Made by a program: the position numbers and the translations under genes. A model generated the notes under the pieces. That model was not told the origin of the DNA and searched no databases. It saw only the letters and a program-made list of their open reading frames with translations. From positions 62,001-126,000 of the forward strand of contig NZ_VLTJ01000007.1 of assembly GCF_007558815.1 (NCBI RefSeq): a stretch of 64,000 nucleotides of DNA, given 5' to 3'. The stretch is from Verticiella sediminum (GTDB lineage: Bacteria > Pseudomonadota > Gammaproteobacteria > Burkholderiales > Burkholderiaceae_B). This document shows positions 8,494-16,554 of this stretch, piece by piece (position 1 is the first letter of the stretch; each line of letters opens with the position of its first letter).

Positions 8494-9255
8494 TCAGCCG
8501 TCCATATCGTCCGCCGGCGGGACCGCCTCCACCGTGGCCTGCAGGCGCACACCGCGGCGTACCGCGAGCTGGATGGCTTCCTGGCAATTGGCCACGTCGA
8601 GCCGGCGGTACATCGACGAGGCATGGGCCTTGACCGTCGCCTCCGAGATGTGCAGTGCCTGTCCCACGGCTTTCATCGACAGCCCGTGCGAGCGCAGCAC
8701 CAGGATCTCGAACTGCCTCGGGGTGATGCGCAGCGCGCGTGCGCCGTTCGCGATCTCCTGCGTGGACGGCCAAGACTGGCCCTCGCCGAGATCATGCGGG
8801 ATGCTCGCCGGGACGGCGGCCGCGGCCGGCACAGCCTGGGCCACCGGGTGCGGCCCCTCGCCGGCGCTGCAACTGGCCGGAAAGCAGCGGCCACCGGCGA
8901 GGATCAGGCGCACCGCGGCTTCGATCAGGTCGGTCGGTGCGGATTTCCTGACCCGGCCGGCCACCAGGGGATGGCGCGGCGCCATCCAGTGCGGGTCGTC
9001 GGCCAGCAGCAGCACGTGGCGCGGCGAGACCAGGGCGCTCATGCGCTCCAGCCGCTGCTGGTCCAGGGCCTCGTCCCCGCACATGCCGAAGAGCAGGATG
9101 TCCGCAGTCGCCAGGCGCGCGAAACCGGTGCTCGCGGGCTCCAGGTCGTGAGGGTCGTAGGTGTGCACATCGCCGATGCTCGAGATCGATCCCAGAATAC
9201 GCGCCAGTCCCAGCCGAAGCAGGGGATGCGGGTCCATCAACGCCGCTACGAACAT
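8494..9255 (-). CDS. LuxR/NarL-family regulator with a degenerate receiver domain (paralogue 2)
   Basis: 253 residues. The start MFVAALMDPHPLLRLGLARILGS matches paralogue 1 (4405-5214) closely. The receiver lacks the acceptor Asp: the position is Gly57 in ADILLFGMCG, as in paralogue 1. The C-terminal helix-turn-helix (ITPRQFEILVLRSHGLSMKAVGQALHIS, then ATVKAHASSMYRRL) is well conserved, with a short acidic tail. The gene faces the glmM gene convergently and is transcribed away from the pga operon. Its upstream region carries one of the three GGCCTAGGCC boxes (9436-9445), consistent with autoregulation or cross-regulation by the pair. Direct control of pga is inferred. Confidence 0.85.
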   Translation of the reverse strand: MFVAALMDPHPLLRLGLARILGSISSIGDVHTYDPHDLEPASTGFARLATADILLFGMCGDEALDQQRLERMSALVSPRHVLLLADDPHWMAPRHPLVAGRVRKSAPTDLIEAAVRLILAGGRCFPASCSAGEGPHPVAQAVPAAAAVPASIPHDLGEGQSWPSTQEIANGARALRITPRQFEILVLRSHGLSMKAVGQALHISEATVKAHASSMYRRLDVANCQEAIQLAVRRGVRLQATVEAVPPADDMDG

Positions 9256-9565
9256 GTGAAGACTGGCTCCGGCAGGCGCGCGTGGTTAGGTCTGCCGGCG
9301 ATTGGCCACGCGCTGCGCATCGACGGCGATTGCCCGGCGGTGTGCCGGTGCTCTAGCGAAAATTAGAGGATTTCCTCCGTGCCAGGCATCGGCAAAATGG
9401 CGTAGGCAGGGTCTGAGCCGAGCGCGCGGGCCGCGGGCCTAGGCCGGTTGTTTTAAGCGTGCCGACGCTTTGTTTCCGTATGTGTACATCCCGGGCGCTG
9501 CGCATGCTGCGCTGCACCGGCGGCCCGCGCAGACCGGCTCTGGGCGATGCGCGTAGACAGGCGCG
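9256..9565 (-). promoter_or_regulatory. 310-bp upstream region of LuxR-type paralogue 2 with a GGCCTAGGCC box
   Basis: GGCCTAGGCC lies at 9436-9445. Read on the minus strand, an octamer CTGCCTAC follows at offset 37-44 from the palindrome. The pgaA region has the same octamer at offset 40-47, overlapping its predicted -10. An AT-richer patch (about 9355-9372) lies nearer the gene. No coding sequence was seen. Confidence 0.5.
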
Positions 9566-9808
9566 CTAGACGCGGCGATCCTCGCGGTTGCGCCGGTACA
9601 GAAAGTAGCTGTCGACCCAGCCGATGACGCCCATGATCACGGCGGCGCCATAGAGATAGGCCACATGGCTGGCCAGGGCCGCCAGGAGCGGCTCGTCGCT
9701 GGTGCGCGTGAGCGTGGGCAGGAGCACCGCCGCGAAGAGGACGAGCGCGAGCGCGCCCGCGCTCCAGCGGGCGCCGGTCAGCCACCATGTCTGTCGATTT
9801 TGTCGCAT
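9566..9808 (-). CDS. Small membrane protein, two predicted transmembrane helices
   Basis: 80 residues, not recognised. A basic N-terminus (MRQNRQTWW) precedes a first hydrophobic helix (about 17-33), a short polar stretch (TRTSDEP), a second helix (about 41-62), and a charged tail (RRNREDRRV). Both ends are probably cytoplasmic. It is divergent from pgaA, and the palindrome at 9878-9887 lies about 70 bp upstream of its start, so it may share regulation with the PGA operon. The position suggests an accessory role in PGA export or synthesis, but no family evidence supports this. Confidence 0.6.
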   Translation of the reverse strand: MRQNRQTWWLTGARWSAGALALVLFAAVLLPTLTRTSDEPLLAALASHVAYLYGAAVIMGVIGWVDSYFLYRRNREDRRV

Positions 9809-9877
9809 CTTGCCCGCGCCGCCGGAGGCGCTTTGCTGCGTATTGTGTAGACCAACACTATAGCCTTTCCGCCAGGG

Positions 9878-9927
9878 GGCCTAGGCCATCTGCCTCGTTG
9901 TAGCGCCTGGCGGGTACTGCCTACTAT
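9878..9927 (+). promoter_or_regulatory. Putative pga promoter with an upstream GGCCTAGGCC activator box
   Basis: GGCCTAGGCC (9878-9887) lies 10 bp upstream of a candidate -35 TTGTAG (9898-9903), with an 18-nt spacer to a candidate -10 TACTAT (9922-9927). The pgaA start is 61 bp further on. The box just upstream of a weak -35 fits an activator site. The box also sits between pgaA and the divergent small membrane protein gene. Confidence 0.55.
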
Positions 9928-9987
9928 GGGCGCCACATCGCCGAGCCTTCAGCCACGGCGACCCGGCAACCCTGGAAGCTGTATCGC

Positions 9988-11949
9988 ATGATGCCTCGCA
10001 TGTTCGATTCCCCCGCCCTACGCCGCTCCTGCCTTGCGCTCGCCATCGCTACGGCAACGACGGCCAGCGGCGCGCACGCCGCACAGAACGCCGACGAACT
10101 GCGCGCTAAGGTATCGGCCGCGGCCGGGGCCGGCGCGGCCAGTCTCGCGCTGGACCTGGCGCAGAGCCAGCCGGAGGCCTTCGATCCGGTGGAACTCGCG
10201 AGCCTGCGCCACGCCGCCATCGCACAGCGCATACGCTGGGCTCGCGCCGAAATGCGCGAGAGCGCCGCGCCGCGCCGCAACGTGGCGATGGACAGCGCGA
10301 TCGCGGACGCCGTGGCGCTGCGCGCCAGCCTGCCTGCAATACCTGCCTACGATGCTGTGCGCCTGCGGCTTACCCACGATCTCATCTACGCCTTGGCGCA
10401 GCGCGGCCGCACCGACGAGGCCATCGCGCTGTTCGAGGGCCTGCGCCAGCCGCTGGAGAAGACGCCGGCCTATGTGCTGGTCGCCGCGGGCCAGGCCTAC
10501 GAACTCGCCGAGCGGCGCGACGAGGCGATCCGCTGCTTCGAGGCCGCGCTGGCGAGCGCCACGCCCGGCGACATCGACCGCGTTGCGGTGCGCGAGCAGT
10601 TGATCTACACCTACCTCGATCGCGGCCGCGCCGAGGAAGCCGCGGCGCAACTCGCACTGGCCGAGAAGGAGTCGCCGCCCTATGTCGCGCTGGCGCCCCT
10701 GCCCGAGACGCCCAACCCGGATTACGAGCGCGCGAATCGCCTGCGTGCCCAATATCTTGTCTATACAGGAAATCTGAACGCGGGCCAGCGCGTGCTCGAC
10801 GCGCTTCAGCACGATGCGCCGTTCAGCTCCTCGCTGCGTGCCGCCGCGACCGACGCGCGCATGGGCGACGGCCATCCGGAGGAAGCGCGCAATGCCTTTC
10901 GCGCGGACTTGAACGAGCGTCCCGACGACATCGAGGCGCTGGTGGGGTTGGCCCGCTCCTCGCTGACCTTGCGCGACTACAAGACCGCCCGCGAGGTCAT
11001 CGGTTCGCTGTCCGAGGCGCTGCCCGAACAGGGTGCGGTGCGTGCGCTGCAGCGCGACCTGCAAGTACACGATTCGCCCCTGCTCACGGTGGACGCAGGC
11101 GGTGGGCGAACCGGCGACGATCGCCCGTTCGCCGCCCGCAACGAGTGGTCGATCGACACCCATCTGTATTCCGCGCCGATCGCGGAGAACTACCGCCTCC
11201 TGGTGCATCAGTTCGTGGGCAGGGCCGACCTCGACCCGGAGCGCAAGACGCGCGTGCGCAACGGCGTGGGCGTGGACTATCGCAAGGACCGCGTGGAAGC
11301 CCAGGCCGAGCTGCACAGATCCAACGGCGACAACGGGCGTACGGGCGCGAGCGGGATGGTGCACTACTACCCGTCCGACGGCTGGCGCCTCACGGCGCAG
11401 GTCGATTCGGACCTGAATGACATTCCCTGGCGTGCGTACGCCGACGGCACGCATGCCTGGGGCATGCAACTGGGCGTGCGCTGGCAGCCGAGCAGCCGCA
11501 CCTACGTGGACGCCACCTACCGGCGCGACGACTACAGCGACGGCAACCTGCGCCAGAGCGGCGCGGTGAGCGTGTCGCGCACGCTCTACGACGCGCCGCG
11601 CCATGGCGTGACCGGCTGGGTGTCCGTCGAGCACTCGGACAACCGGCGCAGCGACGTCTCCTACTTCAGTCCGCCCAGCGACAACAGCGGCCAGGCGACC
11701 GTGATGTACGAATGGCGCCCCTGGCGCGACGGACGCCGCGCATTCCGTCAGCGGGTGTACGGCACGGCGGGGCTCTACCACCAGCAAGGTGTCGGGACCG
11801 ACCCCATATGGGAGGTGCGCCTCGAACAAGTCTGGGACCTGCAGCGCGACACCCGGATCGTGTACGGCGTCGGCTACGGCAAGCGGCCCTACGACGGCGA
11901 GCCGGAGAAGCGGCTGTCCGCCTATTTCAGTCTCAACATTCCTTTCTGA
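9988..11949 (+). CDS. pgaA: Poly-beta-1,6-GlcNAc export porin PgaA (BpsA/HmsH type)
   Basis: 653 residues; E. coli PgaA has about 807. A signal peptide (residues 1 to about 31, ending SGAHA) is followed by a periplasmic TPR-like helical region (about 35-355, e.g. AIALFEGL, AIRCFEAAL). A C-terminal beta-barrel of about 280 residues follows, with alternating aromatic strands and a terminal ...YFSLNIPF that ends in Phe as outer-membrane barrels do. It exports partly deacetylated PGA across the outer membrane. It is the first gene of pgaABCD, with pgaB 9 bp downstream. It is shorter than the enterobacterial protein mainly in the TPR part. Confidence 0.9.
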   Translation: MMPRMFDSPALRRSCLALAIATATTASGAHAAQNADELRAKVSAAAGAGAASLALDLAQSQPEAFDPVELASLRHAAIAQRIRWARAEMRESAAPRRNVAMDSAIADAVALRASLPAIPAYDAVRLRLTHDLIYALAQRGRTDEAIALFEGLRQPLEKTPAYVLVAAGQAYELAERRDEAIRCFEAALASATPGDIDRVAVREQLIYTYLDRGRAEEAAAQLALAEKESPPYVALAPLPETPNPDYERANRLRAQYLVYTGNLNAGQRVLDALQHDAPFSSSLRAAATDARMGDGHPEEARNAFRADLNERPDDIEALVGLARSSLTLRDYKTAREVIGSLSEALPEQGAVRALQRDLQVHDSPLLTVDAGGGRTGDDRPFAARNEWSIDTHLYSAPIAENYRLLVHQFVGRADLDPERKTRVRNGVGVDYRKDRVEAQAELHRSNGDNGRTGASGMVHYYPSDGWRLTAQVDSDLNDIPWRAYADGTHAWGMQLGVRWQPSSRTYVDATYRRDDYSDGNLRQSGAVSVSRTLYDAPRHGVTGWVSVEHSDNRRSDVSYFSPPSDNSGQATVMYEWRPWRDGRRAFRQRVYGTAGLYHQQGVGTDPIWEVRLEQVWDLQRDTRIVYGVGYGKRPYDGEPEKRLSAYFSLNIPF

Positions 11950-11958
11950 GTCGAGTCG

Positions 11959-14037
11959 ATGCGTCGCTACGCCTGCCTCCTGCTGGTGTTTTTCTCCATC
12001 CTGATGAGCCCTGCCGCGCCCGCGGCCACCTGGCGCATGGACTTCCAGCCCCCGCCCGACCCCGACGACGGGCAAACCTTCCGCATCCTGTGCCTGCACG
12101 ACGTGAGGGATGGCTTGCGCGCGTCGTTCGCCGACTTCCCCGACGCCTTCGCCATCGAGACGCGGGGCCTGGTCGATGCCTTCGAGTGGCTGCGCGCCAA
12201 CGACTACCATCCGATCAGTCTGGACGACGTCGTGCAATCGCGATCGGGCGGCAAGCCGTTGCCGCCGCGCGCCGTGCTGCTCACCTTCGACGACGGTTTC
12301 GCAAGCAACTACACCCACGTCTTTCCCCTGCTCAAGCAGTTCGGCTATCCGGCCGTGTTCGCCCTGGTCACGTCGTGGGTGGATCTGCCGGCGGACCAGC
12401 CGATCGCGCTGAGCGCCAAGCTCACCGTGCCGCGCAATACCTTTCTCAATTGGGATCAGGTGCGCGAGATGGCTGCCTCGCCTCTGGTGGAGTTCATCTC
12501 CCACACGCACGATCTGCACCGCGGCGTCCTGAGCAATCCGCAGGGCAACGAGCGCCCGGCCGCCTCGACGCGCATCTACGACCCCGTCACCCGGACCTAC
12601 GAAACCGACGAAGAGCATCGCGCGCGCGTGCGGGCCGACCTGGCGCACAGCGCCCGCTTGATCGCCGAACACGCCGGCCGCGCGCCGCGCGCGATCGCCT
12701 GGCCCTATGGGGCGCAGAACCGCGACACCGACGCTGCCGCGGCCGAGCTGGGCATGGGCATCATGTTCACGCTGCGCACGGGGCCCAACACGCCGGATCT
12801 GCCCTTGTCGCAACTGCGCCGCTCGCTGGTCGACTATCAGTTCGACGTGGCCAAGCTGCAGGCGGCGCTGCGCGAACCGGTATGGACCGAAATCGAGCCG
12901 GCGCCGGTACAGCGCGTGGTCCAGGTCGACCTGGACTACATCTACGATCCCGATCCGGCGCAGGAAGACCGCAACCTGTCGGCCCTGATCGACCGCATCC
13001 GGGACCTGGAGCCTAGCGCGGTGTATGTACAGGCGTTTGCCGACCCGCTGGGGGATGGCGACATCCGGTCGGTGTACTTTCCGAATCGCCACATGCCGAT
13101 GCGAGCCGACCTCTTCAACCGCGTGTCATGGCAACTGCGCACGCGCGCCGAAGTGAGCGTCTACGCCTGGATGCCCGTGCTCACCTTCACGCTGCCCGAG
13201 GGGCATCCTGTCGCCGGACGCACGGTGCAGTCGGTCAGCCGGGGGCCGGGCGAGCGCGGCGTCGGCAGCCCGACCCGGCTCTCGCCCTTCGATCCGCAGG
13301 TGCGGGAAGTCATCGACGAGATCTACGAGGACCTGGCGAAGAACGCCTGGTTCGAGGGCATTCTCTTTCACGACGACGCCGTGCTCGACGACACCGAGGA
13401 CGCCAGCCCGGGAGCGCTGAAAGTCTACGAGAGCTGGGGCTTGCCGCCGGACGTGCAGGCGATTCGCGCCTCGCCCGAGCTGCACGACCGATGGGTACGG
13501 GCCAAGACGCGCTATCTGATCGACTTCACGCAGGAGATCACCCGCACGGTCGAGGGCTATCAGCGCGGCGAAGTCATGCGCAAGGCGCGCAATCTGTTCG
13601 CCATGCCGGTGATGGACCCCGCCACGGAGCGCGACTTCTCGCAGAACCTGCAGGACTTCCTGGACAGTTACGACTATGTTGCCCTGATGGCCATGCCCCG
13701 CATGGAGAATGCCGAGGACCCCAAGCGCTGGCTGCGCATGCTGGTCAATAACGTACGCGCGGCCGACGGCCTGGACCGCACGATCTTCGAGCTGCAGTCG
13801 CGCGACTGGCGCACCGGGGAGAACGTGGACAGCCGCGAGATGCTCACGCAGATGCAGCAACTGCGCTCGCTGGGCGCCGTGCACTACGGCTACTACCCGG
13901 ACGACTTCATCGGCGATCACCCCAACATCGAGGTGCTGCGCCCGGCCATGTCGTTGATGGGCACGCTCAAGGTGCGCCGCCTGAGCCCGCAGCAGAACGA
14001 AAGCCGCGAACAGGCGCTGCAGGCCCTGCGCCGCTGA
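11959..14037 (+). CDS. pgaB: PGA N-deacetylase/glycoside hydrolase PgaB (BpsB/HmsF type)
   Basis: 692 residues with two domains. The N-terminal polysaccharide deacetylase (about 40-310) has the TFDDG motif (D111, D112) and the metal histidines H182 and H187 in SHTHDLHRG. The C-terminal domain (about 320-690) matches the PgaB hydrolase-like TIM barrel, with FHDDAVLDD and GYYPDDFIGDHPN. It partially deacetylates PGA so it can be exported, and the C-terminal domain can bind or cut the polymer. The N-terminus is a signal peptide (LLLVFFSILMSPAAPAA) without an obvious lipobox Cys at the cleavage site, unlike the lipoprotein E. coli PgaB. It is therefore probably a soluble periplasmic form. Confidence 0.92.
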   Translation: MRRYACLLLVFFSILMSPAAPAATWRMDFQPPPDPDDGQTFRILCLHDVRDGLRASFADFPDAFAIETRGLVDAFEWLRANDYHPISLDDVVQSRSGGKPLPPRAVLLTFDDGFASNYTHVFPLLKQFGYPAVFALVTSWVDLPADQPIALSAKLTVPRNTFLNWDQVREMAASPLVEFISHTHDLHRGVLSNPQGNERPAASTRIYDPVTRTYETDEEHRARVRADLAHSARLIAEHAGRAPRAIAWPYGAQNRDTDAAAAELGMGIMFTLRTGPNTPDLPLSQLRRSLVDYQFDVAKLQAALREPVWTEIEPAPVQRVVQVDLDYIYDPDPAQEDRNLSALIDRIRDLEPSAVYVQAFADPLGDGDIRSVYFPNRHMPMRADLFNRVSWQLRTRAEVSVYAWMPVLTFTLPEGHPVAGRTVQSVSRGPGERGVGSPTRLSPFDPQVREVIDEIYEDLAKNAWFEGILFHDDAVLDDTEDASPGALKVYESWGLPPDVQAIRASPELHDRWVRAKTRYLIDFTQEITRTVEGYQRGEVMRKARNLFAMPVMDPATERDFSQNLQDFLDSYDYVALMAMPRMENAEDPKRWLRMLVNNVRAADGLDRTIFELQSRDWRTGENVDSREMLTQMQQLRSLGAVHYGYYPDDFIGDHPNIEVLRPAMSLMGTLKVRRLSPQQNESREQALQALRR

Positions 14038-14063
14038 CTTCGCCACAGGCACGAGAGATCACC

Positions 14064-15308
14064 ATGCAGCAGGAATTGCACGTCAGCTTGACCAGCTTCG
14101 TTTTCTATTATCCGTTCTTCATGTCCTACCTGTGGATCATCGGCGGGCTGCTGCACTATTTCATCTTCGAGGAAGGCCGGCGCCTGCAGGACACCGCGCT
14201 GCCGCGCTGCCCGAAGGTCGCGATCGTCGTGCCCTGCTACAACGAGGGCGCCAACGTGGTCGAGGTCATCTCGCACCTGCACACGATGCGCTATCCGAAC
14301 TACGTGGTGATCGCGGTCAACGACGGCAGCCGCGACGAGACCGGCCCCCTGCTCGACAGTCTGGTCGATCACCACCCCGAGCTGCTCGTACTGCACCAGC
14401 ACCGCAACGAGGGCAAGGCGATCGGTCTGACCACCGCGGCGCAGTTGACCGACGCGGAGTTTCTCCTGTGCATCGACGGCGACTCGCTGCCGGACCCGGA
14501 CGCCATCACCTTCATGCTCACGCACCTGCTCGCCGACGACAAGGTGGGCGCAGTCACGGGCAACCCGCGCATCCGCAATCGCTCGACGCTGCTCGGGCGC
14601 ATGCAGGTGGGCGAATTCTCCTCGATCATCGGCCTGATCAAGCGCACGCAGCAGTTGTACGGCCGCCTGATGACGGTCTCGGGCGTGATGGCCATGTTTC
14701 GCCGCTCCGCGCTCGAGAACGTGGGCTACTGGAGCGCGGACATGATGACCGAGGACATCGACATCAGTTGGAAGCTGCAGCTCTCGGGCTGGCGGCTGCG
14801 CTACGAGCCGCGCGCGCTGACCTGGATCCTGATGCCCGAGACGATCAAGGGGCTGTACCGGCAGCGGCTGCGCTGGGCCAAGGGCGGCTTGCAGACGGCC
14901 ATGAAGTACGCGCCGCGCCTGATGCATCCGCGCCACATCCTGATGTGGCCGATCTTCTTCGAATTCTGGCTCAGCGTGGTGTGGGCCTACAGCCTGCTCC
15001 TCTTGATCGTGCTGGCGCTGGTCGGCATGTTCTTCACCCTGCCGGAGGGCTGGCGCTACGACGTGGTGCCGCGCTGGCACGGCACGCTGCTGTTCCTGAC
15101 CTGTCTGGCGCAATTGCTGGCCGGCATCGTCATCGACCGAAAGTACGATTACCGCATCCTGCGGTACTACCTGGATACGGTGTGGTATCCGGTCGCGTTC
15201 TGGATGCTGGGCATGATCACCACGGTGATTGCCCTGCCCCAGGTCCTGTTCCGCCGCGCGCGCTCGCGTGCACGGTGGGTTAGCCCAGATAGAGGAATGA
15301 AGGTATGA
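14064..15308 (+). CDS. pgaC: PGA synthase catalytic subunit PgaC (family 2 glycosyltransferase)
   Basis: 414 residues. Inner-membrane GT2 enzyme polymerising GlcNAc from UDP-GlcNAc. An N-terminal helix (about 13-35) precedes the cytoplasmic domain with the UDP-binding VPCYNEG and VNDGSRDE motifs, CIDGDS, the catalytic MTEDIDISW and RQRLRWAKGG (QxxRW type). C-terminal helices follow at about 295-325, 338-358 and 375-395. The stop overlaps the pgaD start by 4 bp (ATGA), showing translational coupling. The UDP-GlcNAc demand links it to the nearby glmM. Confidence 0.95.
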   Translation: MQQELHVSLTSFVFYYPFFMSYLWIIGGLLHYFIFEEGRRLQDTALPRCPKVAIVVPCYNEGANVVEVISHLHTMRYPNYVVIAVNDGSRDETGPLLDSLVDHHPELLVLHQHRNEGKAIGLTTAAQLTDAEFLLCIDGDSLPDPDAITFMLTHLLADDKVGAVTGNPRIRNRSTLLGRMQVGEFSSIIGLIKRTQQLYGRLMTVSGVMAMFRRSALENVGYWSADMMTEDIDISWKLQLSGWRLRYEPRALTWILMPETIKGLYRQRLRWAKGGLQTAMKYAPRLMHPRHILMWPIFFEFWLSVVWAYSLLLLIVLALVGMFFTLPEGWRYDVVPRWHGTLLFLTCLAQLLAGIVIDRKYDYRILRYYLDTVWYPVAFWMLGMITTVIALPQVLFRRARSRARWVSPDRGMKV

Positions 15309-15790
15309 AAGGCATAATCATCGATGCAAGCGCGGCGCCGCTGCGCGACTATGTGATTCGTTATGGCCGCAGCGAAGGCCTGCTGTATGCCGCCTGGTTC
15401 CGCCTCCTGCGCCCGGCGATGGTGACCGTGATGTGGGTGCTGTTCGCGCTGTACGTGCACCATTCGCTGGTGACCGTGGGAGGCACGGCGGCGGAGGTCG
15501 CCGAACTCGTGGTGTATGTCGGCGTGGTCGCGGGCATGGCCACCCTGCTCGTGAGCTGGATGATCATCTGCGGTTTTCACGACTGGATACGGCTGCGCGA
15601 CCAGGCCGAGGTCGAGGAACTCTATCGGCCCGGCCCGACGCTCGCATCGGCGGCGCGCCTGGGTATGCCGGAGGGTGCGCAGCGCCTGCTGGTGCGTCAC
15701 GACGAATCCGGGCGCATCGTGCGTGTGGAGCGCTGGACGCCCGGCGTGCCGACGATCGGCGTCGAGCAGCAGGAGCGCGTCGCGGCGTGA
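15305..15790 (+). CDS. pgaD: PGA synthase accessory subunit PgaD
   Basis: 161 residues, longer than the roughly 137 of E. coli. Two hydrophobic helices (about 38-58 and 70-95) are separated by a short hydrophilic hairpin, then a cytoplasmic tail of about 65 residues. In E. coli PgaD works with PgaC, and the pair is activated allosterically by c-di-GMP. The assignment rests on topology and on its position as the fourth gene, overlapping pgaC by 4 bp. The tail (DQAEVEELYRPG onward) is less conserved. Confidence 0.85.
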   Translation: MKGIIIDASAAPLRDYVIRYGRSEGLLYAAWFRLLRPAMVTVMWVLFALYVHHSLVTVGGTAAEVAELVVYVGVVAGMATLLVSWMIICGFHDWIRLRDQAEVEELYRPGPTLASAARLGMPEGAQRLLVRHDESGRIVRVERWTPGVPTIGVEQQERVAA

Positions 15791-15878
15791 TCGCGCCAGC
15801 CAAAGGGACACAGCCGCATACATTCCGACATGCGCGGGTGTGCGACCATAAGGCTTTGGTCGTGCAAGGTGAACATCC

Positions 15879-16475
15879 GTGCCCTCTCGCCTGTTTTGCG
15901 CTGCTGGCGCCGCCGCGCTGCTGCTTTTCGCCTCGGCACCCGTGCGCGCCGATGCGCCGTTTCCGGACATGCTGACCAGCCTGGATCGCGACCGTCTCTC
16001 GATGTATGAACCGGTGCGCCGCGATACGCTGGCATACGTGCGCAAGCATGGCGAGCCCGCGCAGGTGGCCGAGCTCGAGCGCGTGCTGGAGGGGTCTGCG
16101 CGCGACATCGCCCCGGCCGAGCTGGCCGGGGTCTGGCGGTGCCGCGTGATCAAGCTCGCCCGCGTTCCCGAGCTGCCCATCGTGATCTACCAGGATTTCG
16201 AATGCCGCATCACCGATGACAGTGAGGGCTTGCGGCTGGAGAAACTCACCGGTTCGCAGCGCACCGGCGGCACGTTCTATGACATCGGCGAAACCCGCCT
16301 GGGCTATGCCGGCGCGCTCGCGCTGGGCGACGAAGCACACATCCCGCGCTACGGCGAGAAGCGCGCGCGCAACCAGGTGGGCTATCTGGTGCCGATCTCG
16401 CCGCAGCGCATGCGCCTGGAGTTCCCGCGCCCGCCGCACGAAGCCGATCTGGAAATCCTGGAACTGCACCGCTGA
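15879..16475 (+). CDS. DUF4893-like secreted protein
   Basis: 198 residues from a GTG at 15879 with AAGGTG upstream. A signal peptide (SRLFCAAGAAALLLFASAPVRA) is followed by a domain of about 170 residues resembling DUF4893: a WRCRVIKL strand, a LEKLTGSQRTGG motif, then YLVPISPQRMRLEFP. The function is not known. It lies 88 bp after pgaD in the same direction, so it could be read with the pga operon, but nothing shows involvement in PGA. Confidence 0.7.
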   Translation: MPSRLFCAAGAAALLLFASAPVRADAPFPDMLTSLDRDRLSMYEPVRRDTLAYVRKHGEPAQVAELERVLEGSARDIAPAELAGVWRCRVIKLARVPELPIVIYQDFECRITDDSEGLRLEKLTGSQRTGGTFYDIGETRLGYAGALALGDEAHIPRYGEKRARNQVGYLVPISPQRMRLEFPRPPHEADLEILELHR

Positions 16476-16554
16476 GGCCGGCCCCGCATGGCCGTGAAGG
16501 GCTGCGAAGACGTTACATTAATGCCTTGTCGATCACCTTCGCACGGACCGTTCC

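Noticed and set aside
10018-13092. A 1024-codon open frame antisense to pgaA and pgaB
   Set aside because: A high-GC shadow frame with low-complexity His/Arg/Ala composition, no domain and no ribosome site. The pga genes are certain.
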